Of a stretch of DNA of 64,000 nt, positions 53,120-62,134 are shown piece after piece. Under the pieces are notes generated by a model, which worked only from the letters and a program-made list of their open reading frames with translations, made no database searches and was not told the DNA's origin. The stretch spans positions 22,363 through 86,362 of the forward strand of contig JBCCCR010000031.1 of the NCBI GenBank assembly GCA_039033415.1. Direction: 5' to 3'. Every line of letters begins with the position of its first letter. Within the stretch, counting starts at the first letter, position 1. This DNA comes from Pseudomonadota bacterium (GTDB taxonomy: Bacteria > Pseudomonadota > Gammaproteobacteria > Xanthomonadales > SZUA-38). The translations under genes and the position numbers were made by a program.

Positions 53120-54009
53120 GCTCATCGAATCCATCGCCTCCATCGGAATCGGCGAGCAACACACCCGTTTTTGTCAGCCCGGCGTGGGCCATGGAGCTGG
53201 CGTCGCCGCCGCTGTGGCTCGACTGCCGTTTTCGGCTCGACGACCCGCACGCGGGTCGCCAGCTGTTTGCTGCCGGCCACATCGCCGGCGCTCGCTTTGC
53301 AGACCTGGACCAGGACCTCGCCGATCATTCGGGGGGGCGGGGACGCCACCCGCTGCCCGCGCCGGAGGATTTCGCTCAACGTTGCCAGGCGTGGGGTGTG
53401 GGTGCGGGGCCGGTGGTGGTCTATGACGATGTGAGTGGGGCCATGGCGGCGCGCGCCTGGTGGATGCTGCGCTGGCTGGGTCACGACCAGGTTTACATCC
53501 TCGATGGTGGCCTGGCGGCCTGGGAGGCTGCTGGCGGCGCAATGTCCACCGATGAGGCCGGGCCGGTCGAGGCAAGCGACACACCGGGGCCTTTCTCGGG
53601 TTCGATGCCGATGGTGACCGAGCAGCAGGTCCAGGCCCTGATCAACGGGAATGAGGCCGCCGTCGAGGGGGGACTGATGCTGCTGGATGCCCGAGCCGCC
53701 GATCGTTTTCGCGGCGAGCAGGAGCCGATCGATCCAATCGCTGGCCACGTGCCCGGGGCTGTGAACCGACCGTTTGCTGACAGCCTGGCAGACGAGAGGC
53801 TGGCCGATGAGGTAGCGCTGCGAGCGCTATGGCAGGACACGCTGGGGAACGTTGCCCCCGATCAGGTGACCCATATGTGCGGTTCCGGTGTGACCGCGTG
53901 CTTCAACCTGGCGTGCATGGAGCACCTCGGGCTGACGGGCTCTAGGCTTTACGTCGGCTCGTGGAGCGAGTGGATTGCCAACCCGGACAATCCCCTAGCC
54001 GGCGGGTGA
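53116..54009 (+). CDS. sseA: sulfurtransferase, 3-mercaptopyruvate type
   Basis: 297 residues, two rhodanese domains. The active-site loop CGSGVTAC (Cys near residue 255) is the 3-mercaptopyruvate sulfurtransferase form; thiosulfate rhodanese has CRxGK-type loops. It moves sulfane sulfur to thiols or cyanide. Start overlaps the Nudix gene and a hypothetical gene follows after 6 bases. Confidence 0.9.
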   Translation: MSSSNPSPPSESASNTPVFVSPAWAMELASPPLWLDCRFRLDDPHAGRQLFAAGHIAGARFADLDQDLADHSGGRGRHPLPAPEDFAQRCQAWGVGAGPVVVYDDVSGAMAARAWWMLRWLGHDQVYILDGGLAAWEAAGGAMSTDEAGPVEASDTPGPFSGSMPMVTEQQVQALINGNEAAVEGGLMLLDARAADRFRGEQEPIDPIAGHVPGAVNRPFADSLADERLADEVALRALWQDTLGNVAPDQVTHMCGSGVTACFNLACMEHLGLTGSRLYVGSWSEWIANPDNPLAGG

Positions 54010-54015
54010 GCGGCG

Positions 54016-54498
54016 GTGCTTGACGACGCCATTCGCCAGGCGGCGCGGAGCGCAATTGAGTCTCGCTTCATGCTGAGGGATGAGGAGCTCGACAGTCAGC
54101 TATCGAAGCTGGCGCAGGCGGCGGCGAGTCACCAGGACGCCGATGATTTTGCCAAGGTAGCGGTGCGTCTTCGCCTGGCCTGCGAACACGATCTTTTTGA
54201 ACGTGCCCACATTGTCTGGATGGCCCTGAAGCGCGCCCATCAGGACATCGACAACACCCAGACGCCGCGGCTGCTCAAAGACTTGTGCCAGGATCTGCAC
54301 CTGTTTATGAAAGATGCGAGCGTGAACCTCGCCAACCAGATCGGGCGCTACAGCGAACCACTGGCGCCGGCGTTTCGGGGGCCGGACCCGCTGGATGCCG
54401 CCTGGCTGAGGCGACTGCTGCGGCTCGCCGAAGAGCGCCAGCTCAAGGCGATGGAGAGTTACGTGAACAGCCGCCGGAGCAGCCTGCGCCGCCGTTGA
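54016..54498 (+). CDS. hypothetical protein
   Basis: 160 residues from GTG, mostly alpha-helical, with no signal or membrane segment. I see a conserved-looking charge pattern (LACEHDLFERAHIVWMALKR) but no known motif. It follows the sulfurtransferase by 6 bases and may share its operon. Confidence 0.55.
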   Translation: MLDDAIRQAARSAIESRFMLRDEELDSQLSKLAQAAASHQDADDFAKVAVRLRLACEHDLFERAHIVWMALKRAHQDIDNTQTPRLLKDLCQDLHLFMKDASVNLANQIGRYSEPLAPAFRGPDPLDAAWLRRLLRLAEERQLKAMESYVNSRRSSLRRR

Positions 54499-54507
54499 GT
54501 CAGCACC

Positions 54508-56049
54508 CTACCACTCGTAGCGAACCGTGTAGCGGACGGTTTCAACCTGTTCAGCGTCGACGTCAACCGCAAAAACGATGGTCGCCGCGTCGGGTTGGCT
54601 GAACTCGTGGCTCTGGTTGGTCAGGCGCCAGTTGGACCAGCGAAGCATCGACTCTTTCACGACAATGGTGGCCGGCTCCTGCTTCTGATTGCGCAGCTCA
54701 ACCTCGATGGTTTCCTCCATCCACCGCTCACCAGCGCTCCAGCGAAAATCGGCCTGGCGTCGTTCGCCTTTGACGTCAAACGCGTTGCCCAGGGCAATGG
54801 CTAGCGATTCGTTGCGCGGGGTGTGATCGATGACGTCCTCGCCGATAAATTCCAGATTGCCGTCATTGGGGTTGCGCTGGGAAACGCGCACCCGTCCGGC
54901 TGGCAGCGGCAGGCCCAGCTGATTGTCTTCGGCGTTGACGAACTGAAGCTCAACCGCCACGTCGCCGCGCAGGGGCAGCGGATGGCTGGCTTTGGTAAAC
55001 GGCACGGAAAACACGCCGTATGGCCGGTAGCCCGCGGTGAACAGCAGCTGCTTTTGACATTCGACCCCAACGGCGGTCGGGAAGAGCTCAAGCTGCTTTA
55101 GCGAGCGATCGGGGAGGTCGGCCGGCCGCCCGAGCGTATACAGGTGGTATTCGAAAAAGGCTTGCTCCTGGAAGCCAGCGTCCGCCTGGGTCATTTCCGC
55201 CATGTTGCGACGAATGGCCGTGGGCTGGACCGGGGTGGCTTTGGGTGCGCGATTGACGTCGCCGGCGATGAGCTTCAGCCGAGCGCTGTCGAAGCTCCCG
55301 CCGGACTGGTTGACGATGCTGACCCAGGCCTGGAGATCCAGCTGACATCCGCTGCGTTCGTCCAGCAGCAGGTTGTAGTCTGCCCACCAGGTCATGCCGG
55401 AGGTCTCATAGCTGACCTCAACTTCATGGTCCCCGGGCTGGTCGGTGGCAACTTGCCACTGCAGAGTGGGTCGGGTAATCAGCCCGCCAGGAAGATCGGG
55501 GAAGGTGATGTTGCCCACCTCTGCCAGACTCACCAGGCGGCCGTCAGCCAGCTGCAGGACAACGCTGGTGCCCTGACTGGTCATCAGCGTGCCACTGTAG
55601 GTCTCAACCTCGGAGCCCAGCACGTTTTTCAGCGTGAGCTCCTGCCCGAGGAACTGTTCGAGCATCCGGGCGGTGCTGACCAGATCGTAGCGGTAGTTTT
55701 GCTCGATAACCCGAGTACTGTCGGGAAAGCTCAATGACTTGAATGCGACCGTTGTCGGGTCGATGGCGGACGCGACGTCTGTGAACGCGACCGACGGCTC
55801 GCTGAGGTCCATCGTGCGAACGGTTCGGACAACGGCGTAGCCGGGGACTTCGGCGCGATAGCCACCCTGATCGCTGAAGGCGGCAGGGTCTATGGCGCCG
55901 GGCCTGGCCTTGCTGTAGACGGTGATGCTGTGTTGGGTCATGGCGGGACGATCCGTTGCGCCGGCTGGCGGGTTGTCTGTCGGCTGCGCCTGCACAATTT
56001 CGGTGCTCAGCGCAGCGGCAGCAAGTACAATGACAAGGCGTTCAAGCAC
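54508..56049 (-). CDS. DUF4139 domain protein, exported
   Basis: 513 residues from GTG 56049, with GGAGG 5 bases upstream and a signal peptide (LVIVLAAAALSTEIVQAQ). The C-terminal two thirds match the DUF4139 family (WWADYNLLLDERSGCQLDLQ; GERRQADFRWSAGERW). Function unknown; extracellular or outer-membrane-facing. The open frame continues to 56205, but that extension covers the copper-chaperone start region and lacks homology. Confidence 0.82.
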   Translation of the reverse strand: MLERLVIVLAAAALSTEIVQAQPTDNPPAGATDRPAMTQHSITVYSKARPGAIDPAAFSDQGGYRAEVPGYAVVRTVRTMDLSEPSVAFTDVASAIDPTTVAFKSLSFPDSTRVIEQNYRYDLVSTARMLEQFLGQELTLKNVLGSEVETYSGTLMTSQGTSVVLQLADGRLVSLAEVGNITFPDLPGGLITRPTLQWQVATDQPGDHEVEVSYETSGMTWWADYNLLLDERSGCQLDLQAWVSIVNQSGGSFDSARLKLIAGDVNRAPKATPVQPTAIRRNMAEMTQADAGFQEQAFFEYHLYTLGRPADLPDRSLKQLELFPTAVGVECQKQLLFTAGYRPYGVFSVPFTKASHPLPLRGDVAVELQFVNAEDNQLGLPLPAGRVRVSQRNPNDGNLEFIGEDVIDHTPRNESLAIALGNAFDVKGERRQADFRWSAGERWMEETIEVELRNQKQEPATIVVKESMLRWSNWRLTNQSHEFSQPDAATIVFAVDVDAEQVETVRYTVRYEW

Positions 56050-56107
56050 GGCGGCCTCCGTGGTCGCAAGAGCGCAAAGACCCAACCTTGGCGCAATCGA
56101 ACAAAAG

Positions 56108-56581
56108 ATGCAAAACCACACAAACGCAAGTTTATTGAGCCCGCTTTGGGCCGCGAAAAGGACGGTCGTCGTCCTGCTGACGAGTCTGCTTTTAGCCAGC
56201 TGCACAGAGGGTGGTGCGCCCCTTGAGGTGGCCGACGCTTATGTCCGGCAGCCTCCGCCGGGCATGAAAATGACGGCAGCCTTCGCCACGTTAAGCAATC
56301 CCGGCAACGATGCGGTGGTGCTGACAGGCGCGTCCAGCGAGGGCTTTAGCTCCGTGTCGATCCACGAGACTGCGCTGGTCGACGGCGTGGCGCGCATGCG
56401 GCCGGTGCCGCAGCTTGAGGTGGGGCCAGGAGAAACGGTTGTGCTCGAACCCGGTGGCCTGCATCTGATGCTGATGGGCGCCCAGGGACCGGTATCCGCC
56501 GATCAGACGGTCAGCGTCACGCTGCAGCTTGGTGACGGTGAACAGATGATCATCGAGATGCCGGTTCGCGCCCCGCGCTGA
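56108..56581 (+). CDS. copper chaperone PCu(A)C
   Basis: 157 residues. Lipobox LLASC near residue 30. PCu(A)C pattern with IHETALVDGVARMRPV (H...M) and GGLHLMLMG (HxM) provides the Cu(I) ligands. It delivers copper to the CuA site of cytochrome c oxidase in the periplasm. ATG 56108 lies 58 bases from the divergent DUF4139 start. Confidence 0.9.
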   Translation: MQNHTNASLLSPLWAAKRTVVVLLTSLLLASCTEGGAPLEVADAYVRQPPPGMKMTAAFATLSNPGNDAVVLTGASSEGFSSVSIHETALVDGVARMRPVPQLEVGPGETVVLEPGGLHLMLMGAQGPVSADQTVSVTLQLGDGEQMIIEMPVRAPR

Positions 56582-56622
56582 AATCCAAGGTTAACGACGA
56601 GGCAGGAGGGCCGCGGCCGGGT

Positions 56623-57339
56623 TCAGGTATCGCGCTGCTGGCGCGTCCATTGGCCGCCGCGGAAGACCTCCATCGGTTGAAAGCGGGTTTTGTAGTCCAT
56701 CTTGGGATGCCCGTCGATCCAGTAGCCCAGAAACAGATAATGGGCCCGCAGCTCTCGCGCCAACCGCAGCTGTGACAGGATGGCAAACGTGCCGAGGCTG
56801 CGGCTCTTCAGCTCCGGCTCAAAAAAGGTATAGACCGCCGAAAGCCCGCTGCTCAGGCGGTCGGTCACCGCAATGCCCACCAGCTCCTCGCCGAGCCGCA
56901 TTTCCATAAAAAAGGTGCGGCTCCACTGGCTGAGCAGGAAGTTTTCGAAGTCTTCGCGAGACGGGTTGTCCATGCCACCGGACGGGTGGCGCGCGGTCAG
57001 ATAGCGGCGATAGAGCCCGAAGATCTCGGTGGTAAAGCGGGCCGGGGACTGGGTCACCCGGAGGTCCTGGTTTGCCGCAGCGACCCGGCGCTGATTGCGA
57101 CTTGGCTTGAAGTCCGGCACCGGAATTCGGGTGGCGATACAGGCGTTGCAGGTCTCGCAATGGGGCCGAAAGATCAGAGCACCCGCACGACGAAAACCGC
57201 TCGCCGTCAGGGAGTCGTAGATAACGTCAAGATGTTCGGCACCCGGATCGACCACCAGATTGCGGGTGAAGCGGTCGCTGTAGTACCCGCAGCGGTGTTT
57301 AACCGTTTGCAGAACTCGAATGGTCGAGTGATCTCTCAT
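56623..57339 (-). CDS. bpt: aspartate/glutamate leucyltransferase
   Basis: 238 residues, full length for bacterial Ate/Bpt-type transferases. N-terminal Cys-rich segment (CETCNACIATRIPVPDFKPS) and GNAT-like C-terminal domain (LFLGYWIDGHPKMDYKTRFQ). It adds Leu to N-terminal Asp or Glu for Clp-dependent degradation. ATG 57339 is preferred over 57435 because homology begins at MRDHSTIRVL. Confidence 0.93.
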   Translation of the reverse strand: MRDHSTIRVLQTVKHRCGYYSDRFTRNLVVDPGAEHLDVIYDSLTASGFRRAGALIFRPHCETCNACIATRIPVPDFKPSRNQRRVAAANQDLRVTQSPARFTTEIFGLYRRYLTARHPSGGMDNPSREDFENFLLSQWSRTFFMEMRLGEELVGIAVTDRLSSGLSAVYTFFEPELKSRSLGTFAILSQLRLARELRAHYLFLGYWIDGHPKMDYKTRFQPMEVFRGGQWTRQQRDT

Positions 57340-57545
57340 GTCTTGCTGATCTTCAAACTGGCTGCTTCCTTGCCAATTTTCTCCCGCCCCCCGGCGGATC
57401 TTCTTCGACCCTATGTTAGCAGTGCACGCCAGCAAACGTTAAGGCGGGCTTTATAACCATCCGACGGCTGTGTAGGAACTGGCTGTGCGCTGGCCATTCC
57501 CGCTGCGTTGTACAGGGGTATATGTGACGGTAAGGAGCAAGGCAC

Positions 57546-60500
57546 ATGGCGGACCGGTGTCGAGTATTGCTTGGGCTGTTGGCGATCATCGCAGCGCTAT
57601 TTGTGACCCCTCAATGGGCTCTTGGTCAGCCGTTTGTGAACTGGGAGAACCATCCGGTTCATGCGCTGGACCTGAGTCCTGACGGCACAACGCTGGCTGT
57701 TGCCCACACGGCCGACGCCAGAGTGCAGCTATTTGATGTATCCACCGGCCTGCCGGTCTTTGCCGGTTCGGTGCTGGTCGGGCTGGACCCCGTTTCGGTG
57801 CGGTTTCGCACCGACAGCGAGCTTTGGGTCGTCAACCACATTTCCGATTCGCTGAGCATTATCGACGTGGCGCAGCGGCGTGTCCGCCTGACCGTCGACA
57901 CGGCCGATGAGCCTTACGACGTGGTGTTTGCTGGTCCCGAGCGCGCTTTTGTCACCGCGTCGCAGGTCAACCAGCTGCAGGTCTTCAGCGCCGCAAACCC
58001 GCAGCAGGCGCCGCAGACGCTGCAGCTTGCCGCGGAAGACCCCCGCACGCTGGCCGTCAGTCCCGACGGCCAAACGGTCTACGCCGCCATTTTTGAGTCC
58101 GGTAACGGCACAACGCTGGTTGCGGGAGCAACACAGCGCGGTGATTTTCCGCCGAACGCCGCGCTCGACACCGCCGGTCCTTATGGCGGCACCAACCCGC
58201 CGCCGAACGAAGGGCAGGGGTTTTCGCCGGCGCTCAATGTGGGTCTGAGTGCAGCACCGCAGGTGGGCCAGATCGTGCGAAGGACCAGCGACGGTCGCTG
58301 GCTGGACGACAACAACGGTGACTGGACAGATCTCGTGTCGGGGCCACTCGCCGATCGTTCCGGTCGGATCAGCGGCTGGGATCTGCCGGATCGGGACATC
58401 GCGGTTATCGACGCTCAGAACCTAACCGTGTCTTACGTCAGCCGTCTGATGAATATCGGCATGGCCATCAGCGTGAATCCGGCGACCGGCGCCGTGGTGA
58501 TGGTCGGCACCGATGGAAGAAACGAGGTGCGTTTTGAGCCGAACGTCAACGGCACGTTCCTACGCGTTCAGTCAGCGCGCGTCAGCGGCGCCAACGCGAC
58601 CGTCAATGATCTCAACCCCCATTTGGATTACCTCACCCCATCGGTCGCTCAGGCCGAGCGGGCGCGCTCGCTGGGAGACCCGCGGGGCGTCACCTGGCTC
58701 GCTGACGGGAGCCTGGGGTTTGTGGCGGGGATGGGATCGAACAACGTTGTTCTGCTGGCTTCAGATGGCCAGCGTCTAGCCGGCAGCGAGCCGATTGAGG
58801 TCGGCGAGGGCCCGGTGGGCCTGGCGGTTGCGGCGGACCAGCGGCGGCTCTTCGTCTGGAATCATTTTTCTGCTGAGCTGTCGGTGGTGGACATCGCGGC
58901 GCGCCGCGAGCTGACGCGACTGGCAGTTCACAACCCGCTGCCGCCGGCGATTCGAGACGGACGCCGACACTTCTACGACACGCACGCAACGTCCGGCCTC
59001 GGTCACGCTTCCTGCGCGTCCTGCCACGTTGACGGTCGGGCCGACCGCCTGGCGTGGGACCTCGGCGATCCGGGTGGCGAAACCAAAATGTTCAATCAGA
59101 ACTGCTCCACCTCGCGCATCGCGAGGCCCTGCGATAACTTTCATCCCCTAAAGGGACCGATGGTGACGCAGACGCTGCAGGACATTATCGGCAAAGAGCC
59201 GCTGCACTGGCGTGGCGACCGAGATGGGATCGAAGAATTCAATCCAGCATTTGTGGGCCTGATGGGGGCCGACGCGCCTCTGAGCGAAAGCGAGATGGCG
59301 CAGTTCAAGGCATTTCTTGGGACGCTGACATTTCCGCCCAATCCCTATCGGCAGCTCAACAACAATCTGAGTTCGTCGGTCGACCTCACCGGGCACGTCA
59401 CCAGCGGCCGCTTTGCCCCGGCCGGCCAGGCTCTGGGCAGCGGCAACGCCATTCGGGGCCGAACGCTGTTCGACAGCCGCGATCTGGTGGACGTTTCTCA
59501 GATCGGCGGCAACTCCACGGGCTGCCGAACTTGCCACACGGTGCCTACCGGACTGGGCAGTAACGGTCGGGTATCCGACCCGTTCGACAGTACGCCGCTA
59601 GGCGGGCGGACGTTTGAAACAGGGCCCAACGATGAAAATCATTTGCACGTGTCAGGGACCGGGACCCTGACCGATGGAACCTTTAAGATTCCACACCTGC
59701 GCAACATGCACGAAAAAACCGGGATGGACCTGCGCAGCGCCGAGGGACGCGCGGGCTTCGGCTTTGTCCACGACGGGTCGGTAGACTCCCTGGCAAACTT
59801 TCTGTCGCTGGAAGAATTCTTGCCGGGTTCAGACCAGGACGTGGCGGACCTGGTTGCCTTTCTCCTGTCGTTCAGCGGGTCGGGGCTCGGCAATGACAAC
59901 ACCGGTCATGAAGGGGATGTTCCCCTAAGTCTGGACACCCACGCAGGTGTAGGGCACCAGACCACGCTGGCCGGCGGCCCGGATGGATCGGACACGCTGG
60001 TGGCGCTGGCGGAGTCGGAGCCCGAGCTCGAGCTGATCGTCAGCGCAAGCCAAACGTCCTGGCTCTTTGAGAACGGCAGCTTCACTCCCGACGACGGCAC
60101 GGCGGCCATCAGCAAGGCGCAGCTGCGTGGCCTTGCCGCCTCGGATAACCCGCTGCAGTTCACTTTGGTACCCGCCGGCAGCGGCAACCGGCTTGCGCTG
60201 GATCGCGATCTCGATGGAATCCTCAATGGCGTCGAGCTAAATCAGGGATCCAACCCGGCTGACGCCGCATCGACCTCTTTCAGACCAGCTCAGGGGCTTT
60301 GGTTCAATCCGGATCGCTCAGGCCACGGCGTGGATATTCAGCTGGCGGGCAACCAGGTTGCGGGCACCTGGTATACGTACACAGATGACGGGATCCCGAT
60401 CTGGTACCAGGGTGTCGGGACGCTCGAAGAAAGGTCCTTCACCGCGGATCTCCTGAGCTATCGCCGCGACGCTGACGGGACCGTCACCGGGACCTCGGTG

Positions 60501-60992
60501 GGCACCATGACCTTCGACTTTTCTGACCCCACGCATGCCGAGTTCAGCTGGACCGTTGACGGTCGTCCGGGCCGTGAATCGTTCGAGCGGTTCGTGTTTT
60601 CCAACGACCGTACGCTGCGCCAGTTTACCGGGCTATGGTTTGACCCGGCGGAGCCTGGGTACGGTCTCACCATCGACACCCTCGGCGACGTCAGGGTGGT
60701 CGTTGCCTACTTTTACGACGCGAACAACGAGCCGCGCTGGACGATCGGTCAAGCAAGCAATGATCTGGTCGGCGATACCGACATGCTGTCCTTCACGGGG
60801 TTCTGTCCGGACTGCGAGCTGGTCGAGACCCGCAGCGAGGCGGGCGGCTCCCTGACGCTGAGCTTTGCGGAGCTGGAACGCCAGACCGAGCTGACCCTGT
60901 CGGTGGCCTATCCAGGACTCGCAGGGAGCAGCTTCGAACGCGAGGCTGTGCTGGTGCCGCTGACGGATGTACCGCTCAACCTGGAGCACTAG
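57546..60992 (+). CDS. exported beta-propeller/c-type cytochrome protein with C-terminal repeats
   Basis: 1148 residues with a signal peptide (LLGLLAIIAALFVTPQWALG). Residues about 35-480 form a YncE-like seven-bladed propeller (DLSPDGTTLAVAHTADARVQ repeats). Two haem-c sites follow, CASCH near residue 490 and CRTCH near 660, in a cytochrome c peroxidase/MauG-like region (GRTLFDSRDLVDVSQIGGNS). The last 230 residues hold two copies of a repeat starting GLWFNPDRSGHGVDI (about 917) and GLWFDPAEPGYGLTI (about 1029). Possibly a periplasmic electron-transfer or surface protein. AGGAG upstream supports ATG 57546. Confidence 0.82.
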   Translation: MADRCRVLLGLLAIIAALFVTPQWALGQPFVNWENHPVHALDLSPDGTTLAVAHTADARVQLFDVSTGLPVFAGSVLVGLDPVSVRFRTDSELWVVNHISDSLSIIDVAQRRVRLTVDTADEPYDVVFAGPERAFVTASQVNQLQVFSAANPQQAPQTLQLAAEDPRTLAVSPDGQTVYAAIFESGNGTTLVAGATQRGDFPPNAALDTAGPYGGTNPPPNEGQGFSPALNVGLSAAPQVGQIVRRTSDGRWLDDNNGDWTDLVSGPLADRSGRISGWDLPDRDIAVIDAQNLTVSYVSRLMNIGMAISVNPATGAVVMVGTDGRNEVRFEPNVNGTFLRVQSARVSGANATVNDLNPHLDYLTPSVAQAERARSLGDPRGVTWLADGSLGFVAGMGSNNVVLLASDGQRLAGSEPIEVGEGPVGLAVAADQRRLFVWNHFSAELSVVDIAARRELTRLAVHNPLPPAIRDGRRHFYDTHATSGLGHASCASCHVDGRADRLAWDLGDPGGETKMFNQNCSTSRIARPCDNFHPLKGPMVTQTLQDIIGKEPLHWRGDRDGIEEFNPAFVGLMGADAPLSESEMAQFKAFLGTLTFPPNPYRQLNNNLSSSVDLTGHVTSGRFAPAGQALGSGNAIRGRTLFDSRDLVDVSQIGGNSTGCRTCHTVPTGLGSNGRVSDPFDSTPLGGRTFETGPNDENHLHVSGTGTLTDGTFKIPHLRNMHEKTGMDLRSAEGRAGFGFVHDGSVDSLANFLSLEEFLPGSDQDVADLVAFLLSFSGSGLGNDNTGHEGDVPLSLDTHAGVGHQTTLAGGPDGSDTLVALAESEPELELIVSASQTSWLFENGSFTPDDGTAAISKAQLRGLAASDNPLQFTLVPAGSGNRLALDRDLDGILNGVELNQGSNPADAASTSFRPAQGLWFNPDRSGHGVDIQLAGNQVAGTWYTYTDDGIPIWYQGVGTLEERSFTADLLSYRRDADGTVTGTSVGTMTFDFSDPTHAEFSWTVDGRPGRESFERFVFSNDRTLRQFTGLWFDPAEPGYGLTIDTLGDVRVVVAYFYDANNEPRWTIGQASNDLVGDTDMLSFTGFCPDCELVETRSEAGGSLTLSFAELERQTELTLSVAYPGLAGSSFEREAVLVPLTDVPLNLEH

Positions 60993-61305
60993 TCGGGTTG
61001 GGTTCGTACCTCATTGAAAGCTGAGGATACGCTTTCCCCGAGCTGTTCTGGCTCGCTCGGATTGACGGCTATACCCCTGGAGTTCGATTTCCTGAGTCGT
61101 TGCCTCCAACGACAAACCGAGCGACCCAAAATACCTAATCAATTCATATAACTACGAGTAAAAAGAATTGCTGTTTCGCCGTATTTTCTAAATATCACCA
61201 GCCTACGATTCATCTAATCTCACCTAACAAATTGAATTCATTGGCCATGATTGTGCAAAACAGGCAAAATTTTCCCATACAGCGAATTTAGTCCCAATAT
61301 TTGTA
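60993..61305. other. AT-rich intergenic region before the cassette array
   Basis: No gene. The last half is AT-rich relative to the chromosome. It includes an attI/attC-like candidate at 61222-61312 and no integrase reading frame on either strand. Confidence 0.65.
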
Positions 61306-61312
61306 GTTAGGC
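61222..61312 (+). repeat. possible attI or degenerate attC in front of cassette 1
   Basis: ACCTAAC at 61222-61228 and GTTAGGC at 61306-61312 enclose 91 bp with only a weak dyad; there is no clean VTS hairpin like the other sites. The GTTAGGC matches the core that begins cassette 1. It may be the attI or a decayed attC. Confidence 0.4.
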
Positions 61313-61321
61313 GCCTAATTC

Positions 61322-61612
61322 ATGTTCTACGACTCAGGCCAACCAGTACTGCTCGGAGACCTAGTCGAACTTGACGTAGGCCCTGGCGAGCAAACTAGAG
61401 CCCGCGTCGTGATGGTTGGTGAGGACTACTCCCATTCAGGTGTCGAGGAGTCTTTCGAGCGCTGGGTCAGAGAGGATAGGGTCTTGTCGGAAGGCGATGT
61501 CGTAGTTGAAATGAGTGAATGCCTAGAGAACGTCGAGTCTGGGAATTACATGTTCACGTCATTATCAGGGGTAAAACTCATTGAACGCGTATCAAAGTCG
61601 TACGGCACCTAA
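61322..61612 (+). CDS. cassette 1 hypothetical protein
   Basis: 96 residues. SGQPVLLGDLVELDVGPG followed by a hydrophobic-acidic mid part; no known family. The stop TAA lies inside the R'' of attC1 (61607-61613), typical of cassettes. It starts 16 bases after the recombination core GTTAGGC (61306). Confidence 0.7.
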   Translation: MFYDSGQPVLLGDLVELDVGPGEQTRARVVMVGEDYSHSGVEESFERWVREDRVLSEGDVVVEMSECLENVESGNYMFTSLSGVKLIERVSKSYGT

Positions 61613-61678
61613 CAAATGCATGCAGCTGACCGCCAAAACGCTCCGCGTTTCGTCGGCAGCTGATGCTAGTCGTTAGGT
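61607..61678 (+). repeat. attC1 (72 bp) integron recombination site
   Basis: R'' ACCTAAC (61607-61613) and R' GTTAGGT (61672-61678). Internally GCAGCTGA/GCAGCTG arms and an inner stem AAACGC...GCGTTT form the extrahelical and terminal hairpin of an attC. Same length and near-identical sequence to attC2 and attC5. Confidence 0.92.
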
Positions 61679-61684
61679 TTTGTA

Positions 61685-62068
61685 ATGAAGCATTGGGTGT
61701 GGAGGGCGTATTTTGGAGTCTTTTTGCTAATCGTTGGGGGCGCGACCCTCGGGCTGGGCATTCTTTGGCTCGCGACTGATACCGAGGTTGACCTGAGCTC
61801 TTCTGAGATTTTTTATGCTGCGATTACATGGGTCGGCATCGTGGGGCTTTACGGGTACTGCTACGGCAAGAGAATTGGAAATCGATACGTTTGGCTTGGT
61901 GTGCTGTACTTGGAATTACTGAATGTGGGTTATTCATTTGTATCGGATCCCCCGATTTCGTTCACCGACCTTGCGGCTAGCGCTGCAGTTCTTGCCATTC
62001 TTTTTGGGCCATACCTCTATGCATTGTTCGATTATTCAAAATGGGTTAAGGCGAGAGTTCCAACCTAA
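61685..62068 (+). CDS. cassette 2 hypothetical membrane protein
   Basis: 127 residues with about three or four hydrophobic helices (AYFGVFLLIVGGATLGLGIL; AAITWVGIVGLYGYCYG; ASAAVLAILFGPYLYALFD). No named family. The stop TAA is at 62066-62068 within attC2 R''. Confidence 0.7.
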   Translation: MKHWVWRAYFGVFLLIVGGATLGLGILWLATDTEVDLSSSEIFYAAITWVGIVGLYGYCYGKRIGNRYVWLGVLYLELLNVGYSFVSDPPISFTDLAASAAVLAILFGPYLYALFDYSKWVKARVPT

Positions 62069-62134
62069 CAAGCGCATGCAGCTGACCGCCAAAACGCTCC
62101 GCGTTTCGGCGGCAGCTGATGCTTAGCGTTATGC
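62063..62134 (+). repeat. attC2 (72 bp) integron recombination site
   Basis: R'' ACCTAAC (62063-62069) and R' GTTATGC (62128-62134). The R' core deviates from GTTRRRY because the ATG of cassette 3 lies in it. Confidence 0.88.
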
